A stretch of DNA of 64,000 nucleotides from Catenuloplanes niger (GTDB lineage Bacteria; Actinomycetota; Actinomycetes; Mycobacteriales; Micromonosporaceae): NCBI RefSeq assembly GCF_031458255.1, contig NZ_JAVDYC010000001.1:6519001-6583000 (forward strand). The letters run 5' to 3'. Shown here one piece after another: positions 17,371 to 26,658 of this stretch; position 1 is the stretch's first letter; every line of letters starts with the position of its first letter. The notes under the pieces were generated by a model. It was not told the DNA's origin. It saw only the letters and a program-made list of their open reading frames with translations, and did no database searches. A program made the position numbers and the translations under genes.

Positions 17371-19116
17371 ATGACGAATTTCGCCGTGTGGGCCCCCGAC
17401 TCACGCGTCCGGCTCCGCCTCGGCGGCGGTGACGTCGGGGACGTGCGGGAGATGAAGCGCGCCGAGGACGGCTGGTGGCGGCTCGAGGTGCCGGAGGCCG
17501 GCCCGGGCACCGACTACGCCTTCCTGCTCGACGGCGACGACGACCGGCCGCTGCCCGACCCGCGCAGCCCGTGGCAGCCGGCCGGCGTGCACGGGCCCAG
17601 CCGGGTCTACGACCACGCCGCGTTCGGCTGGACCGACAGCGGCTGGACGGGGCGGCAGCTGCCCGGCAGCGTCCTCTACGAGCTGCACGTCGGCACGTTC
17701 ACGCCGGAGGGCACGTTCGACGCCGCGATCGCCCGCCTCGACCACCTGGTCGAGCTGGGCGTCGACATGGTCGAGCTGCTCCCGGTGGCCGCGTTCAACG
17801 GTGAGTACAACTGGGGTTACGACGGCGTCTGCTGGTTCGCGCCGCAGGAGAGCTACGGCGGGCCGGACGGGCTGAAGCGGTTCGTCGACGCCGCCCACGC
17901 GCGCGGGCTGGGGGTGGTCCTCGACGTCGTGTACAACCATTTCGGCCCGTCCGGGGCGTACGCGCCGATGTTCGCGCCGTACCTGCTGGAGGGCACGCAG
18001 ACGCCGTGGGGCAGCTCCGTCAACATCGACGGCCCGCGCTCCGACGAGGTCCGCCGCTACATCATCGACAGCGTGCTGATGTGGCTGCGCGACTACCACG
18101 TCGACGGCCTGCGGCTGGACGCGGTGCACGCGCTCGCCGACCGCGGCGCCGTGCACCTGCTGGAGGAGATGGCCGCGGAGGTGGAGGCGCTCTCCACCCA
18201 CCTCCGGCGCCCGCTCTCGCTGATCGCCGAGTCCGACCTGAACGACCCGCGCCTGATCACCCCGCGCGAGGCCGGGGGGTACGGGCTGCACGCGCAGTGG
18301 GACGACGACGTCCACCACGCGCTGCACACGCTGCTCACCGGCGAGCGGCAGGGCTACTACGCGGACTTCGGCTCGCTGGACTGCCTGGCCACCGTGCTCA
18401 CCGGCGCGTTCTTCCACGCGGGCACGTTCTCCAGCTTCCGGCAGCGGCGGCACGGACGGCAGATCGACCGCTCGCTCGTGCCCGGCCACCGGTTCGTCGC
18501 CTACCTGCAGAACCACGACCAGATCGGCAACCGGGCGATCGGCGACCGGCTCTCCAGCACGCTCTCCCCGGGCCTGCTCAAGGTCGGCGCGACGCTGCTG
18601 CTCACCTCGCCGTACACGCCGATGCTCTTCATGGGTGAGGAGTGGGCCGCGACCGCGCCCTGGCAGTACTTCACCAGCCACCCCGAGCCGGAGCTGGCGG
18701 CGGCGGTGGCGAACGGCCGGCGGCGCGAGTTCGCCAGTCATGGCTGGGCGGAGAGCGACATCCCGGACCCGCAGGACCCGGAGACGTTCCAGCGTTCCAA
18801 GCTCGACTGGGCCGAGCCGGGCAAGCCCGCGCACGCGGCCATGCTGGAGATCTACCGCAAGCTGATCGCGCTGCGGAAGTCGCGGCCCGACCTGTCCGAG
18901 CCGCGGCTCGACCGGGTGCAGGTGTGGCACGGCAACCAGTACGTGGTGATGCGCCGCGGCGACTGCGTGGTCGCGGCGAACCTGGCGCCGGCCACGCAGC
19001 GGATCAGCCTGCGCGCGGTGCCCCGGTCCGTGCTGCTCGCCACCGAGCCGGGCACCGTCCTCACCCGCGACGTGGTCGAGCTGCCGCCGGAGAGCGCGGT
19101 CGTCGTCTCGCTGTAG
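17371..19116 (+). CDS. treZ: malto-oligosyltrehalose trehalohydrolase TreZ
   Basis: A 581-residue GH13 enzyme that releases trehalose from maltooligosyl trehalose. The N-terminal beta-domain starts NFAVWAPDSRVRLRLGG. The catalytic residues lie in GLRLDAVHAL (Asp), LIAESDLNDPR (Glu) and LQNHDQIGN (Asp). Motifs GTFTPEGTFDAAI and SPYTPMLFMGEEWAA are characteristic. Last gene of the trehalose operon, 23 bases after TreY, and closed by a strong terminator. The product protects against osmotic and desiccation stress and may be a carbon reserve in spores. Confidence 0.96.
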   Translation: MTNFAVWAPDSRVRLRLGGGDVGDVREMKRAEDGWWRLEVPEAGPGTDYAFLLDGDDDRPLPDPRSPWQPAGVHGPSRVYDHAAFGWTDSGWTGRQLPGSVLYELHVGTFTPEGTFDAAIARLDHLVELGVDMVELLPVAAFNGEYNWGYDGVCWFAPQESYGGPDGLKRFVDAAHARGLGVVLDVVYNHFGPSGAYAPMFAPYLLEGTQTPWGSSVNIDGPRSDEVRRYIIDSVLMWLRDYHVDGLRLDAVHALADRGAVHLLEEMAAEVEALSTHLRRPLSLIAESDLNDPRLITPREAGGYGLHAQWDDDVHHALHTLLTGERQGYYADFGSLDCLATVLTGAFFHAGTFSSFRQRRHGRQIDRSLVPGHRFVAYLQNHDQIGNRAIGDRLSSTLSPGLLKVGATLLLTSPYTPMLFMGEEWAATAPWQYFTSHPEPELAAAVANGRRREFASHGWAESDIPDPQDPETFQRSKLDWAEPGKPAHAAMLEIYRKLIALRKSRPDLSEPRLDRVQVWHGNQYVVMRRGDCVVAANLAPATQRISLRAVPRSVLLATEPGTVLTRDVVELPPESAVVVSL

Positions 19117-19136
19117 GACGGAAGCCGTAGGACGGA

Positions 19137-19166
19137 AACGGCCGCCCGGGTCTCCGGGCGGCCGTT
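19137..19166. terminator. bidirectional terminator between treZ and the convergent gene
   Basis: A perfect 13-bp stem (AACGGCCGCCCGG / CCGGGCGGCCGTT) with a GTCT tetraloop lies 20 bases after treZ and 17 bases after the stop of the minus-strand gene at 19184. T residues flank both ends weakly. Confidence 0.85.
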
Positions 19167-19183
19167 CGCGTTCCGTGCCGGCG

Positions 19184-20896
19184 TCAGCGCGAGGCCATCG
19201 CCGGGATCGTGGTGTTCGTCGGGTCGTCGTCGTCCGAGTCGGCGGCCGGCTCGCCCTTCTCCTTCGCACCGACCACCGCGACCACGCGCGGCGTCACCAC
19301 GGCGGCGCGCCCGGCCACCACGGCACCCGGAGCGGTCACCGCGGCCCGCGCGGACACGGTCGGGGCGTCACCGGACCGCGCGTCCGCGGCGCGCGGCGCC
19401 GGGATGCCCGGCTTCGGCGTGGCCGGCAGCGGGATGCCCGGCACCGTGCGCAGCGGCACCCGGGCGATGCCCATCACCGGCAGCGAGGCCGGCGCGAGCG
19501 CGGCCGCGTCCTCCGGCGAGGCGTCCTCGGTGCGCGACGCGGCCGCCTCGATCTCGGCCTGCGCGGCCGCGACGACCGCGCTCGCCTCGATCTCCCACTC
19601 GACGGTCGCGTCCAGGTCCGCGGTCGTCGCGGACACGGCCTCGGCCGGCCCGGTCCCGGCGAGATCCCGGTTCTCCGCGCCGGCGTCGTTCTGCGCGCCG
19701 GACGAGGCCGTCGTAGCGGCCGTGGAATCCGCGACCACCGTGGCGTCCGTGGCCGGGCTGGTCTCCACGACCTCCGTGACGTCCGTGGTGGACGCGGCCA
19801 CCTCGGCCGCGATCGCGGTCAGGTCGCTGGTCGCCTCGACGTCCTCGGACCGGGCCGGTTCCGCGGTGGTGAGCGACGACAGGTCCGTGGTCACCTCGAT
19901 GTCCTCGGCGGCCACCGGCTGCGCGGCCGGCAGCACGGTCTCCACCGTCTCCACGGTCCTGACCGGCGCGGCCGGGATCACCATGCGGCGGATCCGGCCG
20001 TCGCCACCCGGCCTCGGCAGGCGCACCGCGCCGACCTTGGCCAGCATCGCCGCGAGCCCCTTCGGCGCGGCGGCCTCGGCGGCGGCCAGCGACGCCGTCA
20101 GCTCCGCCTCGGTCGCCTCCCGGGCCAGGCTGGTCTTGGCGGCGGACGCGGTCGCGGCCACCTCCCACGCGCGGCGCTCGACCCGGGTCGCCTCCTGGTA
20201 GGCCGCGGCCAGCCGCTCCTGCGCCAGGCGCAGCAGCGACCGCTCGTGCTCCAGCGGGGACAGGCTCGGCGACCACTCGCCCTCGAACGAGAGCACGGCG
20301 CTGAGCTGGTCGTAGCGGATCTCTCCACGGTGGAACGCGCGGGTCGCCGCGCGCCGCAGGTGCCGGCGCCGCTCCTCCAGCTCCGCCGCGGTCGGCTCCG
20401 CACTGGACTGCTCGATCTCGTCCACCACGGACGGGAACACGGACGCCTTGTTCGCCCGCTCGGCGGCGTCGGTGGCGTGCTGGAGCGCACGCCAGGCGGA
20501 CTGCTGGATGCGCTCGGCCGCCTCCCACTCGGTGCGGCAGCGGGCCGCGGTCTGCTCCGCGTGCAGGGCCGCGGTGGCGATCTCGTTCGCGTACCGCTGG
20601 AGTTCGTCGAGTGTCGACACCCGCGCCTCGCCGGGCAGCGGCGTGGAGACCACGGCCGCGGTCGGGACGCCGGCGCGGGCCGCGACGGCACGCGCGGCAC
20701 GCAGCCGCTGGCGGTGCCGGCGACGGTGCCGCCGGTACTCGCGCTGTTCCGCGACCGCTTCCCGGTCGCGGCTGAGCAGGGACAGGCCGTAGAGCGCAAG
20801 CATCGCGAACGCGAAGAAGGCCAGCCAGGTCAGCGTGGCCGTGCGACCCAGCCCGAGGACCTCGTCGATGTTGGCCTGCTGGAAGAAGCCGTCCAT
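19184..20896 (-). CDS. membrane-anchored coiled-coil protein of unknown function
   Basis: 570 residues from the ATG at 20896. A short N-terminus (MDGFFQQANIDEVLGLGRTA) leads to one membrane helix (about residues 20-41, TLTWLAFFAFAMLALYGLSLL). Next comes a strongly charged Arg-rich patch (EYRRHRRRHRQRLRAARA) and a long Ala/Glu/Arg-rich helical region up to about residue 300. The last 250 residues are acidic, Val/Thr/Ala/Asp-rich and probably disordered, with repeated VE(V/A)T(T/S)DL blocks. The layout suggests a cytoplasmic, membrane-tethered scaffold. No enzyme motif is visible and I do not recognise a family. Convergent with treZ. Confidence 0.7.
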   Translation of the reverse strand: MDGFFQQANIDEVLGLGRTATLTWLAFFAFAMLALYGLSLLSRDREAVAEQREYRRHRRRHRQRLRAARAVAARAGVPTAAVVSTPLPGEARVSTLDELQRYANEIATAALHAEQTAARCRTEWEAAERIQQSAWRALQHATDAAERANKASVFPSVVDEIEQSSAEPTAAELEERRRHLRRAATRAFHRGEIRYDQLSAVLSFEGEWSPSLSPLEHERSLLRLAQERLAAAYQEATRVERRAWEVAATASAAKTSLAREATEAELTASLAAAEAAAPKGLAAMLAKVGAVRLPRPGGDGRIRRMVIPAAPVRTVETVETVLPAAQPVAAEDIEVTTDLSSLTTAEPARSEDVEATSDLTAIAAEVAASTTDVTEVVETSPATDATVVADSTAATTASSGAQNDAGAENRDLAGTGPAEAVSATTADLDATVEWEIEASAVVAAAQAEIEAAASRTEDASPEDAAALAPASLPVMGIARVPLRTVPGIPLPATPKPGIPAPRAADARSGDAPTVSARAAVTAPGAVVAGRAAVVTPRVVAVVGAKEKGEPAADSDDDDPTNTTIPAMASR

Positions 20897-21030
20897 GTGA
20901 TGAACCTCATCAGTGAGGAATGGCGGTGGAGCCCGGGGGGACCGGGAAGGCAGGGTGGCATCACCGCGTGGCGGTGACACGATCATGTGAGAGTGCGGAG
21001 CTGATCACGCCCGGTGACCTCAGCGAGGGG

Positions 21031-21438
21031 TCAGGCCGGACATAACGGCGGCGCCCGGTCGCCGCGCGGCCCGTCAAGGGCGGTGCGGACGACGGTTCCG
21101 CGACACTCCGGAAGCGTGACCAGCAGCAGTGCCGCGACCGCGAGCAGCGGCAGCGAGCCCGGCAGCGCCGGTTGCCGGTCGGCCGGCAGCGGTGCCTGAA
21201 CGAGGTCGACGGCCGAGCCGGCCGGGGTGATGCCCCCGGTCGTGGCGGCTCCGGCCGGCACCAGGTCGATGCCGCCCACCGGAGCGGTGGCGACGACCCG
21301 AGGGGCCGCGGATGCGTCCGTGGTGGTGGATGGCCACCCGCCGGCGAAGGCGAGCACGAACAGTGCGAACGCCCCGGCCAGACGCAGCGTTCGCCGGGTC
21401 ACCCAGGTGAGGCGTCCGGAGCGGCTGGCAACTGGCAC
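21031..21438 (-). CDS. small secreted or membrane protein, hypothetical
   Basis: 135 residues from a GTG at 21438. The start is uncertain, because no good ribosome site precedes it and a GTG at WVTRR is an alternative. An N-terminal hydrophobic stretch (LRLAGAFALFVLAFAGGW) ending near DASAAP looks like a signal peptide. A second hydrophobic stretch (LPLLAVAALLLVTL) lies near the C-terminus after a Pro/Ala/Gly/Thr-rich middle. No family is recognised. The layout (signal peptide, low-complexity stem, C-terminal hydrophobic segment, basic tail) resembles small cell-surface anchored proteins. Confidence 0.5.
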   Translation of the reverse strand: MPVASRSGRLTWVTRRTLRLAGAFALFVLAFAGGWPSTTTDASAAPRVVATAPVGGIDLVPAGAATTGGITPAGSAVDLVQAPLPADRQPALPGSLPLLAVAALLLVTLPECRGTVVRTALDGPRGDRAPPLCPA

Positions 21439-21597
21439 GAAACAACGGTACCGCCGGTTCCCGCCGCTCGCAGAGTTCGTGACCGCCGGGGTGACGACCA
21501 GCACTCCGGCGTGTTGCTCTTGGCGCCGTCGCCGGCCGCTGATAAAGGCATAACCGCACAAGCATGATCAAAAACCTTCGCGGGTACGGAGGGGGGC

Positions 21598-22554
21598 GTG
21601 ACGGTATACGGCATCCACAACTCGCACGAGCAGATCGGGCCCGCTGCTCTCCTCGACTACGTGACCAGGGCGGAGTCGGCCGGTTTCGCGGCCGCCATGT
21701 CCTCCGACCACTTCTCGCCCTGGAGCTCCCGCCAGGGGCAGTCCGCGTTCGCCTGGACGTGGCTGGGCGCCGCGATGCAGGCCACCTCGCTGCCGTTCGG
21801 CGTCGTGAACGCGCCCGGCCAGCGCTACCACCCGGCGATCATCGCGCAGGCGATCGGCACGCTGGGCGCGATGTACCCGGGCCGGTTCTGGGCCGCGCTC
21901 GGCACCGGCGAGGCCAGCAACGAGCACATCACCGGCGACCCGTGGCCGCGCAAGGACGTGCGCACCGCCCGGCTGCGCGAGTGCGTGGACGTGATCCGCG
22001 CGCTGCTGGCCGGCGAGGAGGTCAGCCACGACGGCCTGGTGAAGGTCGACCGGGCCCGCCTGTGGTCGCGCCCGGAGGTCGCGCCGCAGCTGGTCGGTGC
22101 CGCGGTGAGCGTGGAGACCGCGCGCTGGTGCGCCGAGTGGGCGGACGGCCTGATCACCGTGAACGCGCCGGTCGAGCACCTGCGCCGCATGATCGACGCG
22201 TACCGGGAGGCCGGCGGCCGCGGCAAGCTGCACCTCCAGGTGCACCTCTCGTGGGACCCGTCGCTGGAGAAGGCCGAGGCGATCGCGCTCGACCAGTGGC
22301 GCAGCAATGTGTTCCAGCCGCCGGTCTGCTGGGACCTGGACACCGCGGAGGCGTTCGACGTCGTCTCCGAGAAGGTCGGCATCGACCAGGTGCGCGAGGT
22401 CGTCAACATCTCCACGGACCTGGGCGAGCACACCGACCGCCTCCGGGGGTACGCGGACCTGGGCTTCGACGAGATCTACCTGCACCACGTGGGCCAGGAT
22501 CTCGGCGAGTTCATCGATACGTTCGGCGCGAAGGTGCTTCCGCAGCTCGATTAG
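21598..22554 (+). CDS. luciferase-like (LLM) flavin-dependent oxidoreductase
   Basis: A 318-residue TIM-barrel enzyme of the bacterial luciferase / F420-dependent superfamily. Visible features are the SDHFSPW segment (residues 36-42), FGVVNAPGQRYHPAIIAQAIGTL, the GRFWAALGTGEASNEHITG loop and RLRECVDVIRALLAGEEV. The SDH-FSPWSSRQGQSAFAW start resembles the G6PD-like subgroup that is predicted not to bind F420. The cofactor (FMN versus F420) and substrate are therefore open. GTG 21598 follows a very strong GGAGGGGGG site. Monocistronic, divergent from the small membrane protein gene. Confidence 0.85.
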   Translation: MTVYGIHNSHEQIGPAALLDYVTRAESAGFAAAMSSDHFSPWSSRQGQSAFAWTWLGAAMQATSLPFGVVNAPGQRYHPAIIAQAIGTLGAMYPGRFWAALGTGEASNEHITGDPWPRKDVRTARLRECVDVIRALLAGEEVSHDGLVKVDRARLWSRPEVAPQLVGAAVSVETARWCAEWADGLITVNAPVEHLRRMIDAYREAGGRGKLHLQVHLSWDPSLEKAEAIALDQWRSNVFQPPVCWDLDTAEAFDVVSEKVGIDQVREVVNISTDLGEHTDRLRGYADLGFDEIYLHHVGQDLGEFIDTFGAKVLPQLD

Positions 22555-22706
22555 TCACCTTTGCGACTTCGGATTCACCGGTACGGGGCGTCTTGGCGAT
22601 ATGACCCGATGTGTCGGTTGCGTGGTGCTTTCCCATTAGTTAGGAATACCGGGCGCAATGACGCGACTCCACTCCGCGTCTTCCCCCCACGCGAAGGAAT
22701 CCGCCG

Positions 22707-25502
22707 ATGAGCCGCTCCGACTCGCCAGCCACCGACCCGGCCGGGGTGCCGCCGCCCCGCCGGATCGGTGGTGCCTACGCGCTGCAGGAGGAGATCGGTG
22801 GCGGCGCCACCGGCACGGTCTGGCGCGCACTCGAGTCCTCCACCGGCGAACAGGTCGCGATCAAGCTGCTCCGCGACGACCTGGCCGGCGAACCGAAGAT
22901 CGTCATGCGCTTCGTGCAGGAGCGCGCGATCCTGCGCATGCTCCGGCACCCGCACATCGTCGGCGTCCGCGAGCTGCTCACCGTCGGCTCGTCACTCGGA
23001 CTGGTGATGGACCTCATCCCGGGCGGCAGCCTGCGCCGGCGGCTCCGCACCGCCGGCACGCTGCCACCCGCGGAGGCCGCCGTGATCCTCGGCCAGACCG
23101 CGGCCGCGCTCAGCCACGCGCACCGGCGCGGCGTCGTGCACCGCGACCTCAAGCCGGACAACATCCTGCTCACCAGCCCCGGTGCGGCCGACCCGACGGT
23201 CCGGCTCACCGACTTCGGCGTGGCCCGGGTGCTGGACGGTGCCCGGCTCACCACGACCGGCGCGGTGATCGGCACGGCCGGGTACCTCGCGCCCGAGGTG
23301 ATCGCGGGTGGCCGCCCGATGCCGGCGGCGGACGTCTACGCGCTCGGCATCGTGCTGTTCGAACTGCTGCTGGGCCGGCCGCCGTTCGCGGGCGCCACCC
23401 CGTACGCCGCACTCCACGGCTTCACGCTGCCGCGCCCCGCGTCGGTGCCGGAACCGGCCTGGCACATCATCGAATCCTGCCTCGCGTCCGATCCCACGCA
23501 CCGCCCTACCGCCGCCGAGCTGATCGACCGCTTCCGCGCGCTCGCCGACGCCACCGCGGGCCTCCCCGCCCTCGACGCGCTCCACGACTCGCTCACCGAC
23601 GGCGCCCTGCCGATCCTGCCGCGCCAGAAGCCCGTCCCGGCCCCGCCGATCCCGCACGCCGCCGCACCGGTGCCGGACGCCGCCGCACCGGTGCCGCAGG
23701 CCGCTGCGCCGGGTTCGGAGGCCGCTGCGGCGGTCCCGCACGCTGCCGTGCCGGGCTCGCACGCCGCTGCGGCGGTCCCGCACGCCGCTGCGGCGGTCCC
23801 GCACGCCGCTGCGGCGGTCCCGCACGCCGCTGCGGCGGTCCCGCACGCCGCTGCGCCGGGCTCGGAGGCCGCGCCGGGTTCGGCGGCCCCGCCGGTCCCG
23901 GAAGCCGCATCGGGCTCGGGGGACACGCCGGGCTCGGAGGGCGCTCCGGACCGGAGTGCCGCGCCCGGTGGGAGCGCCGTGCCCGGCCCGGAGGCCGAGC
24001 CTCCGGTCGCGCCGGGTCACTCCGCCGTGTCCCCGGCCGTGGCAGGCCGGCGCGCCGCGTCATCGGAATCTCCGGTTGAGGACACGGTGCCGGTCGCGCC
24101 GGGCGCCGGCGCGACGCCGGCCGGCGGGGGAGACGCCAGAATTCCGGTGCAGGGCCGGAAGTCCGGTTCGACCGAGCCGCTACCGCCCGCTGCCGCCTCG
24201 GGTCCGGAGACGACAGCCGATCCGTCGTGCGGCACCACGGGCGGCGAGAACCGGCCGGCCGATGCCGGCGGTCGTGCAGCCGAGCGGGCGGACGACACCG
24301 ACGGCCGTGCCGGTCGCGGCGGCAACGCCGGCGGCACCGGCGACGGCAGTGACAACACCGGCGGCACCGGCGACGGCAGTGACAGCACCGGCGGCAGCCG
24401 CAGCGGTGCGCACGGCACCGGCGGCACCGGCGACGGCAGTGACAACGCCGGGGGCAGCCGCAGCGGTGCGCACGGCACCGGCGGCACCGGCGGCGGCAGT
24501 GCCGCCGGTGGCAGCGGTGACCACGGCAGCGGCGGCGACAACAGCGGCGCCGAAAGCGGTGCCGCCGGCCGCGGCGGCGCCCACGGAAGCGACGGCAGCG
24601 TCGCCGGCGGCAGTAGCGGTGGTGTCGGCGGCAGTGCCGCCGGTGCGAGCGGTAGCCACGGCGGCGGCAGTCACGGCGGCGCCGAGGACGATGGCGCCGA
24701 GGGCAGGGCCGCCGAGGGCAGGGCCGCCGAGGGCGGCGGCGGGGACGGGCGGCGCCGGGCGCGTGGGCGGCGGCGGAGCGCGACGGCCGGGGCCGGTGGG
24801 ACGTTGCGGCGGCGGGTGGCGGCGCCGCTGGCCGGGCTGGCCGCGATCGCGGTGCTGGGCGGCGCGGTCGCGCTCGCGATCCGGCACAACGCGGCGGAGC
24901 ACCACGCGGCCGCGGCACCGCACGCGACCACGGCCGCGCCGACCCCGGTCGCCGCGCCGGAACGCAGCCCGGTCCCGGCCGTGCACGCGCCGAAGCCGCC
25001 GCCCGCCACGTCCGCCGCGCAGCCCACGCCGACCGGCGCGCCGACCAGCGTGCCGGCCAGGCCGGTCGCGCGCACGTCCGCGCCGGCGGCCGCCACCAGC
25101 GCGGCCGCCACGCCGGAGGCGGTCAGCTACACGTGGGGTGCGACGCGCTGCGACTCCGTGATGCAGTGGGCGACCACCCGCCCGGCCGTGATCCAGACCT
25201 GTTACGCGATCGGCCCGGCCGTCCGGCTCAGCGGCGTGATCTCCGCGCTTCCGGGCACGTCCGTCGTCGTCTCGCTGCACCTGGTCGAGGAGTCCTCCGG
25301 CCGTACCGTGGCGGGCCCGTTCACCTGCCCGAAGGCGACCTTCACCCGGGATGACGTCCAGCAGGCGTGCGGCGGGTTCGACGCGTCCGTGCCGCGCGGC
25401 CGCCGTTACGCCGTGGTCCAGACGTGGCGGTCCACCGCGCAGTCCGAGTCCCGGCTCGCCCCCGGCACCGCCCGCACCCAGTTCTTCACCGTCCCCGCCT
25501 GA
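22707..25502 (+). CDS. receptor-type Ser/Thr protein kinase (PknB-like) with long repetitive linker
   Basis: 931 residues. The kinase domain is about residues 22-285: GGGATGTVW glycine loop, VAIKLL lysine, HRDLKPDN catalytic loop, DFGVAR and APEVI. Residues 290-700 are low complexity, with HAAAAVP repeats and a long Gly/Ser/Thr/Asp region of TGGTGDGSDN-type repeats. One membrane helix (about 705-725, PLAGLAAIAVLGGAVALAI) puts the C-terminal 200 residues outside. This part is a Pro/Ala stem followed by a small folded domain with Cys residues (TRCDSVMQW, IQTCYAIGP, GPFTCPKAT, QQACGGF). The outer domain presumably senses a ligand, but it is not a PASTA domain. No phosphatase gene is adjacent. 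Confidence 0.92.
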   Translation: MSRSDSPATDPAGVPPPRRIGGAYALQEEIGGGATGTVWRALESSTGEQVAIKLLRDDLAGEPKIVMRFVQERAILRMLRHPHIVGVRELLTVGSSLGLVMDLIPGGSLRRRLRTAGTLPPAEAAVILGQTAAALSHAHRRGVVHRDLKPDNILLTSPGAADPTVRLTDFGVARVLDGARLTTTGAVIGTAGYLAPEVIAGGRPMPAADVYALGIVLFELLLGRPPFAGATPYAALHGFTLPRPASVPEPAWHIIESCLASDPTHRPTAAELIDRFRALADATAGLPALDALHDSLTDGALPILPRQKPVPAPPIPHAAAPVPDAAAPVPQAAAPGSEAAAAVPHAAVPGSHAAAAVPHAAAAVPHAAAAVPHAAAAVPHAAAPGSEAAPGSAAPPVPEAASGSGDTPGSEGAPDRSAAPGGSAVPGPEAEPPVAPGHSAVSPAVAGRRAASSESPVEDTVPVAPGAGATPAGGGDARIPVQGRKSGSTEPLPPAAASGPETTADPSCGTTGGENRPADAGGRAAERADDTDGRAGRGGNAGGTGDGSDNTGGTGDGSDSTGGSRSGAHGTGGTGDGSDNAGGSRSGAHGTGGTGGGSAAGGSGDHGSGGDNSGAESGAAGRGGAHGSDGSVAGGSSGGVGGSAAGASGSHGGGSHGGAEDDGAEGRAAEGRAAEGGGGDGRRRARGRRRSATAGAGGTLRRRVAAPLAGLAAIAVLGGAVALAIRHNAAEHHAAAAPHATTAAPTPVAAPERSPVPAVHAPKPPPATSAAQPTPTGAPTSVPARPVARTSAPAAATSAAATPEAVSYTWGATRCDSVMQWATTRPAVIQTCYAIGPAVRLSGVISALPGTSVVVSLHLVEESSGRTVAGPFTCPKATFTRDDVQQACGGFDASVPRGRRYAVVQTWRSTAQSESRLAPGTARTQFFTVPA
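23760..23865 (+). repeat. 21-bp tandem repeat in the kinase gene (HAAAAVP units)
   Basis: About five near-identical 21-bp units (GCTGCGGCGGTCCCGCACGC plus C) encode HAAAAVP. Diverged copies extend on both sides (23650-23900). The unit keeps the reading frame. Confidence 0.9.
24328..24500 (+). repeat. Gly-rich in-frame repeats in the kinase gene
   Basis: Alternating 30-bp units encode GGTGDGSDNT-like and GGSRSGAHGT-like decapeptides. Two long copies (TGGTGDGSDN ... GGSRSGAHG) are almost identical in DNA, implying recent duplication. Confidence 0.85.
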
Positions 25503-25507
25503 TGCGC

Positions 25508-25525
25508 GTGCCCGGGGCGGGGCAC
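25508..25525. terminator. short hairpin between convergent kinase and LacI genes
   Basis: GTGCCC (25508-25513) and GGGCAC (25520-25525) form a 6-bp GC-rich stem in the 25-bp gap between the two convergent stops. Weak but well placed. Confidence 0.35.
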
Positions 25526-25527
25526 GG

Positions 25528-26562
25528 TCAGGCGGAGTCGCGGACGACCAGCGTGGGCTGGAAGATGACCGAGCGGGGGAGCCGGCCGGGTTCGTCGATC
25601 GTGGCGAGCAGCAGGCGGGCCATCTCGGCGGACATCTCCTCGACCGGTTGCCGGACCGTGGTCAGTCGCGGGCGGCAGGCCAGCGCCGCGCTGCTGTCGT
25701 CGAAGCCGACCACCGCGATGTCGCCCGGCACCCGCCGGCCGCGCTCGTGCAGCGCGGCCAGCACGCCCTCGGCCATCACGTCGCTGGCCACGAACAGCCC
25801 GTCCAGGTCCGGGTGCGCGGCCAGCAGGTCGTGCGTGACGCGTTCGGCCCGGGCGCGGGTGAAGTCGCCCTCCACGAACGGCGCGCCGGGCCCGGCCGCG
25901 GCGAGGAAGCCGTCGTGCCGGTCGTGCCCGGCCTGGGTGTCCAGCGGCCCGCTGACCGTGCCGATTCGGGTCCGGCCGAGCGACCGCAGGTGCGCGACCG
26001 CGAGCCGCGCGCCGGCCCGCTGGTCGACGTCGGTGTGGCTGAGCGGCACCGGATAGCCCGGCCGGGCGGACATCACGGTGGGGATGGAGAGGTCGGCGAG
26101 CTGCCGCGGGATCGGGTCCTCGCTGTGGCTGGAGATCAGCAGTACGCCGTCCACGTGCCCCTGCCGCAGGTAGCGCACGACCAGGTGATGCGCGGGCGGG
26201 TCGGCCGGGATGATCACCAGGTGGATGCCGCGCGGCCGGAGCACCTCCTGCGCGCCCGCGGTCACCCGGCCGAAGAACGGGTCCGTGAAGACCCGGTTCA
26301 GGAACGGCGCCTCGTACTCACGGTCGGGTTCGGAGATGACCAGCGCGATCGAGTTCGTGCTGCGGGTGACGAGCGAGCGCGCGGCCAGGTTCGGCACGTA
26401 CCCGATCTCGGCGATCGCGCGTTCGACCGCGGCCCGGATCCGCGGGTCCACCGTGGGCACCGCGTTGATCACCCGGGACACCGTGGCCCGGGACACGCCG
26501 GCCACCTCCGCGACAGCCTCCAATGTGGGCGGACGGGACTCGGGTGACGGCCGGGGTGACAT
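25528..26562 (-). CDS. LacI-family transcriptional repressor
   Basis: A 344-residue LacI/GalR regulator. The N-terminal HTH (residues 12-36) is PTLEAVAEVAGVSRATVSRVIN, followed by the hinge helix YVPNLAARSLVT. The rest is a periplasmic-binding-protein fold: DGVLLISSHSED, TVSGPLDTQAGHDRHDGF, DGLFVASDVMAEG, VGFDDSSAA. The family binds a sugar and releases DNA. It lies downstream of the GH16/DUF1996 operon on the same strand, after a large hairpin. CebR-like palindromes (core GAGCGCTC) occur upstream of the GH16 gene, so this repressor most likely controls beta-glucan use. The ATG follows AAAAGG. Confidence 0.92.
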   Translation of the reverse strand: MSPRPSPESRPPTLEAVAEVAGVSRATVSRVINAVPTVDPRIRAAVERAIAEIGYVPNLAARSLVTRSTNSIALVISEPDREYEAPFLNRVFTDPFFGRVTAGAQEVLRPRGIHLVIIPADPPAHHLVVRYLRQGHVDGVLLISSHSEDPIPRQLADLSIPTVMSARPGYPVPLSHTDVDQRAGARLAVAHLRSLGRTRIGTVSGPLDTQAGHDRHDGFLAAAGPGAPFVEGDFTRARAERVTHDLLAAHPDLDGLFVASDVMAEGVLAALHERGRRVPGDIAVVGFDDSSAALACRPRLTTVRQPVEEMSAEMARLLLATIDEPGRLPRSVIFQPTLVVRDSA

Positions 26563-26590
26563 GAAGCCTTTTATACAACGGCGACGCGCG

Positions 26591-26642
26591 GCGTTCGTAC
26601 CCTCGGCGGGCCTTCGGAAGGTCCTTTCGAGGGTACGGACGC
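26591..26642 (-). terminator. large nested hairpin terminator between DUF1996 and lacI-type genes
   Basis: Outer 15-base arms (26591-26605 and 26628-26642) pair with one mismatch. The 22-base interior forms a second stem (GGGCCTT / AAGGTCC). It starts 17 bases past the stop at 26659, so it should end the glucanase operon transcript and insulate the repressor gene. Confidence 0.7.
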
Positions 26643-26658
26643 CGTGCGCCGGATCCGG

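Noticed and set aside
14264-17404. 1046-codon minus-strand ORF opposite treX/treY
   Set aside because: It is the antisense shadow of well-supported GH13 genes; its translation is Arg/Val/Gly-rich with no domain.
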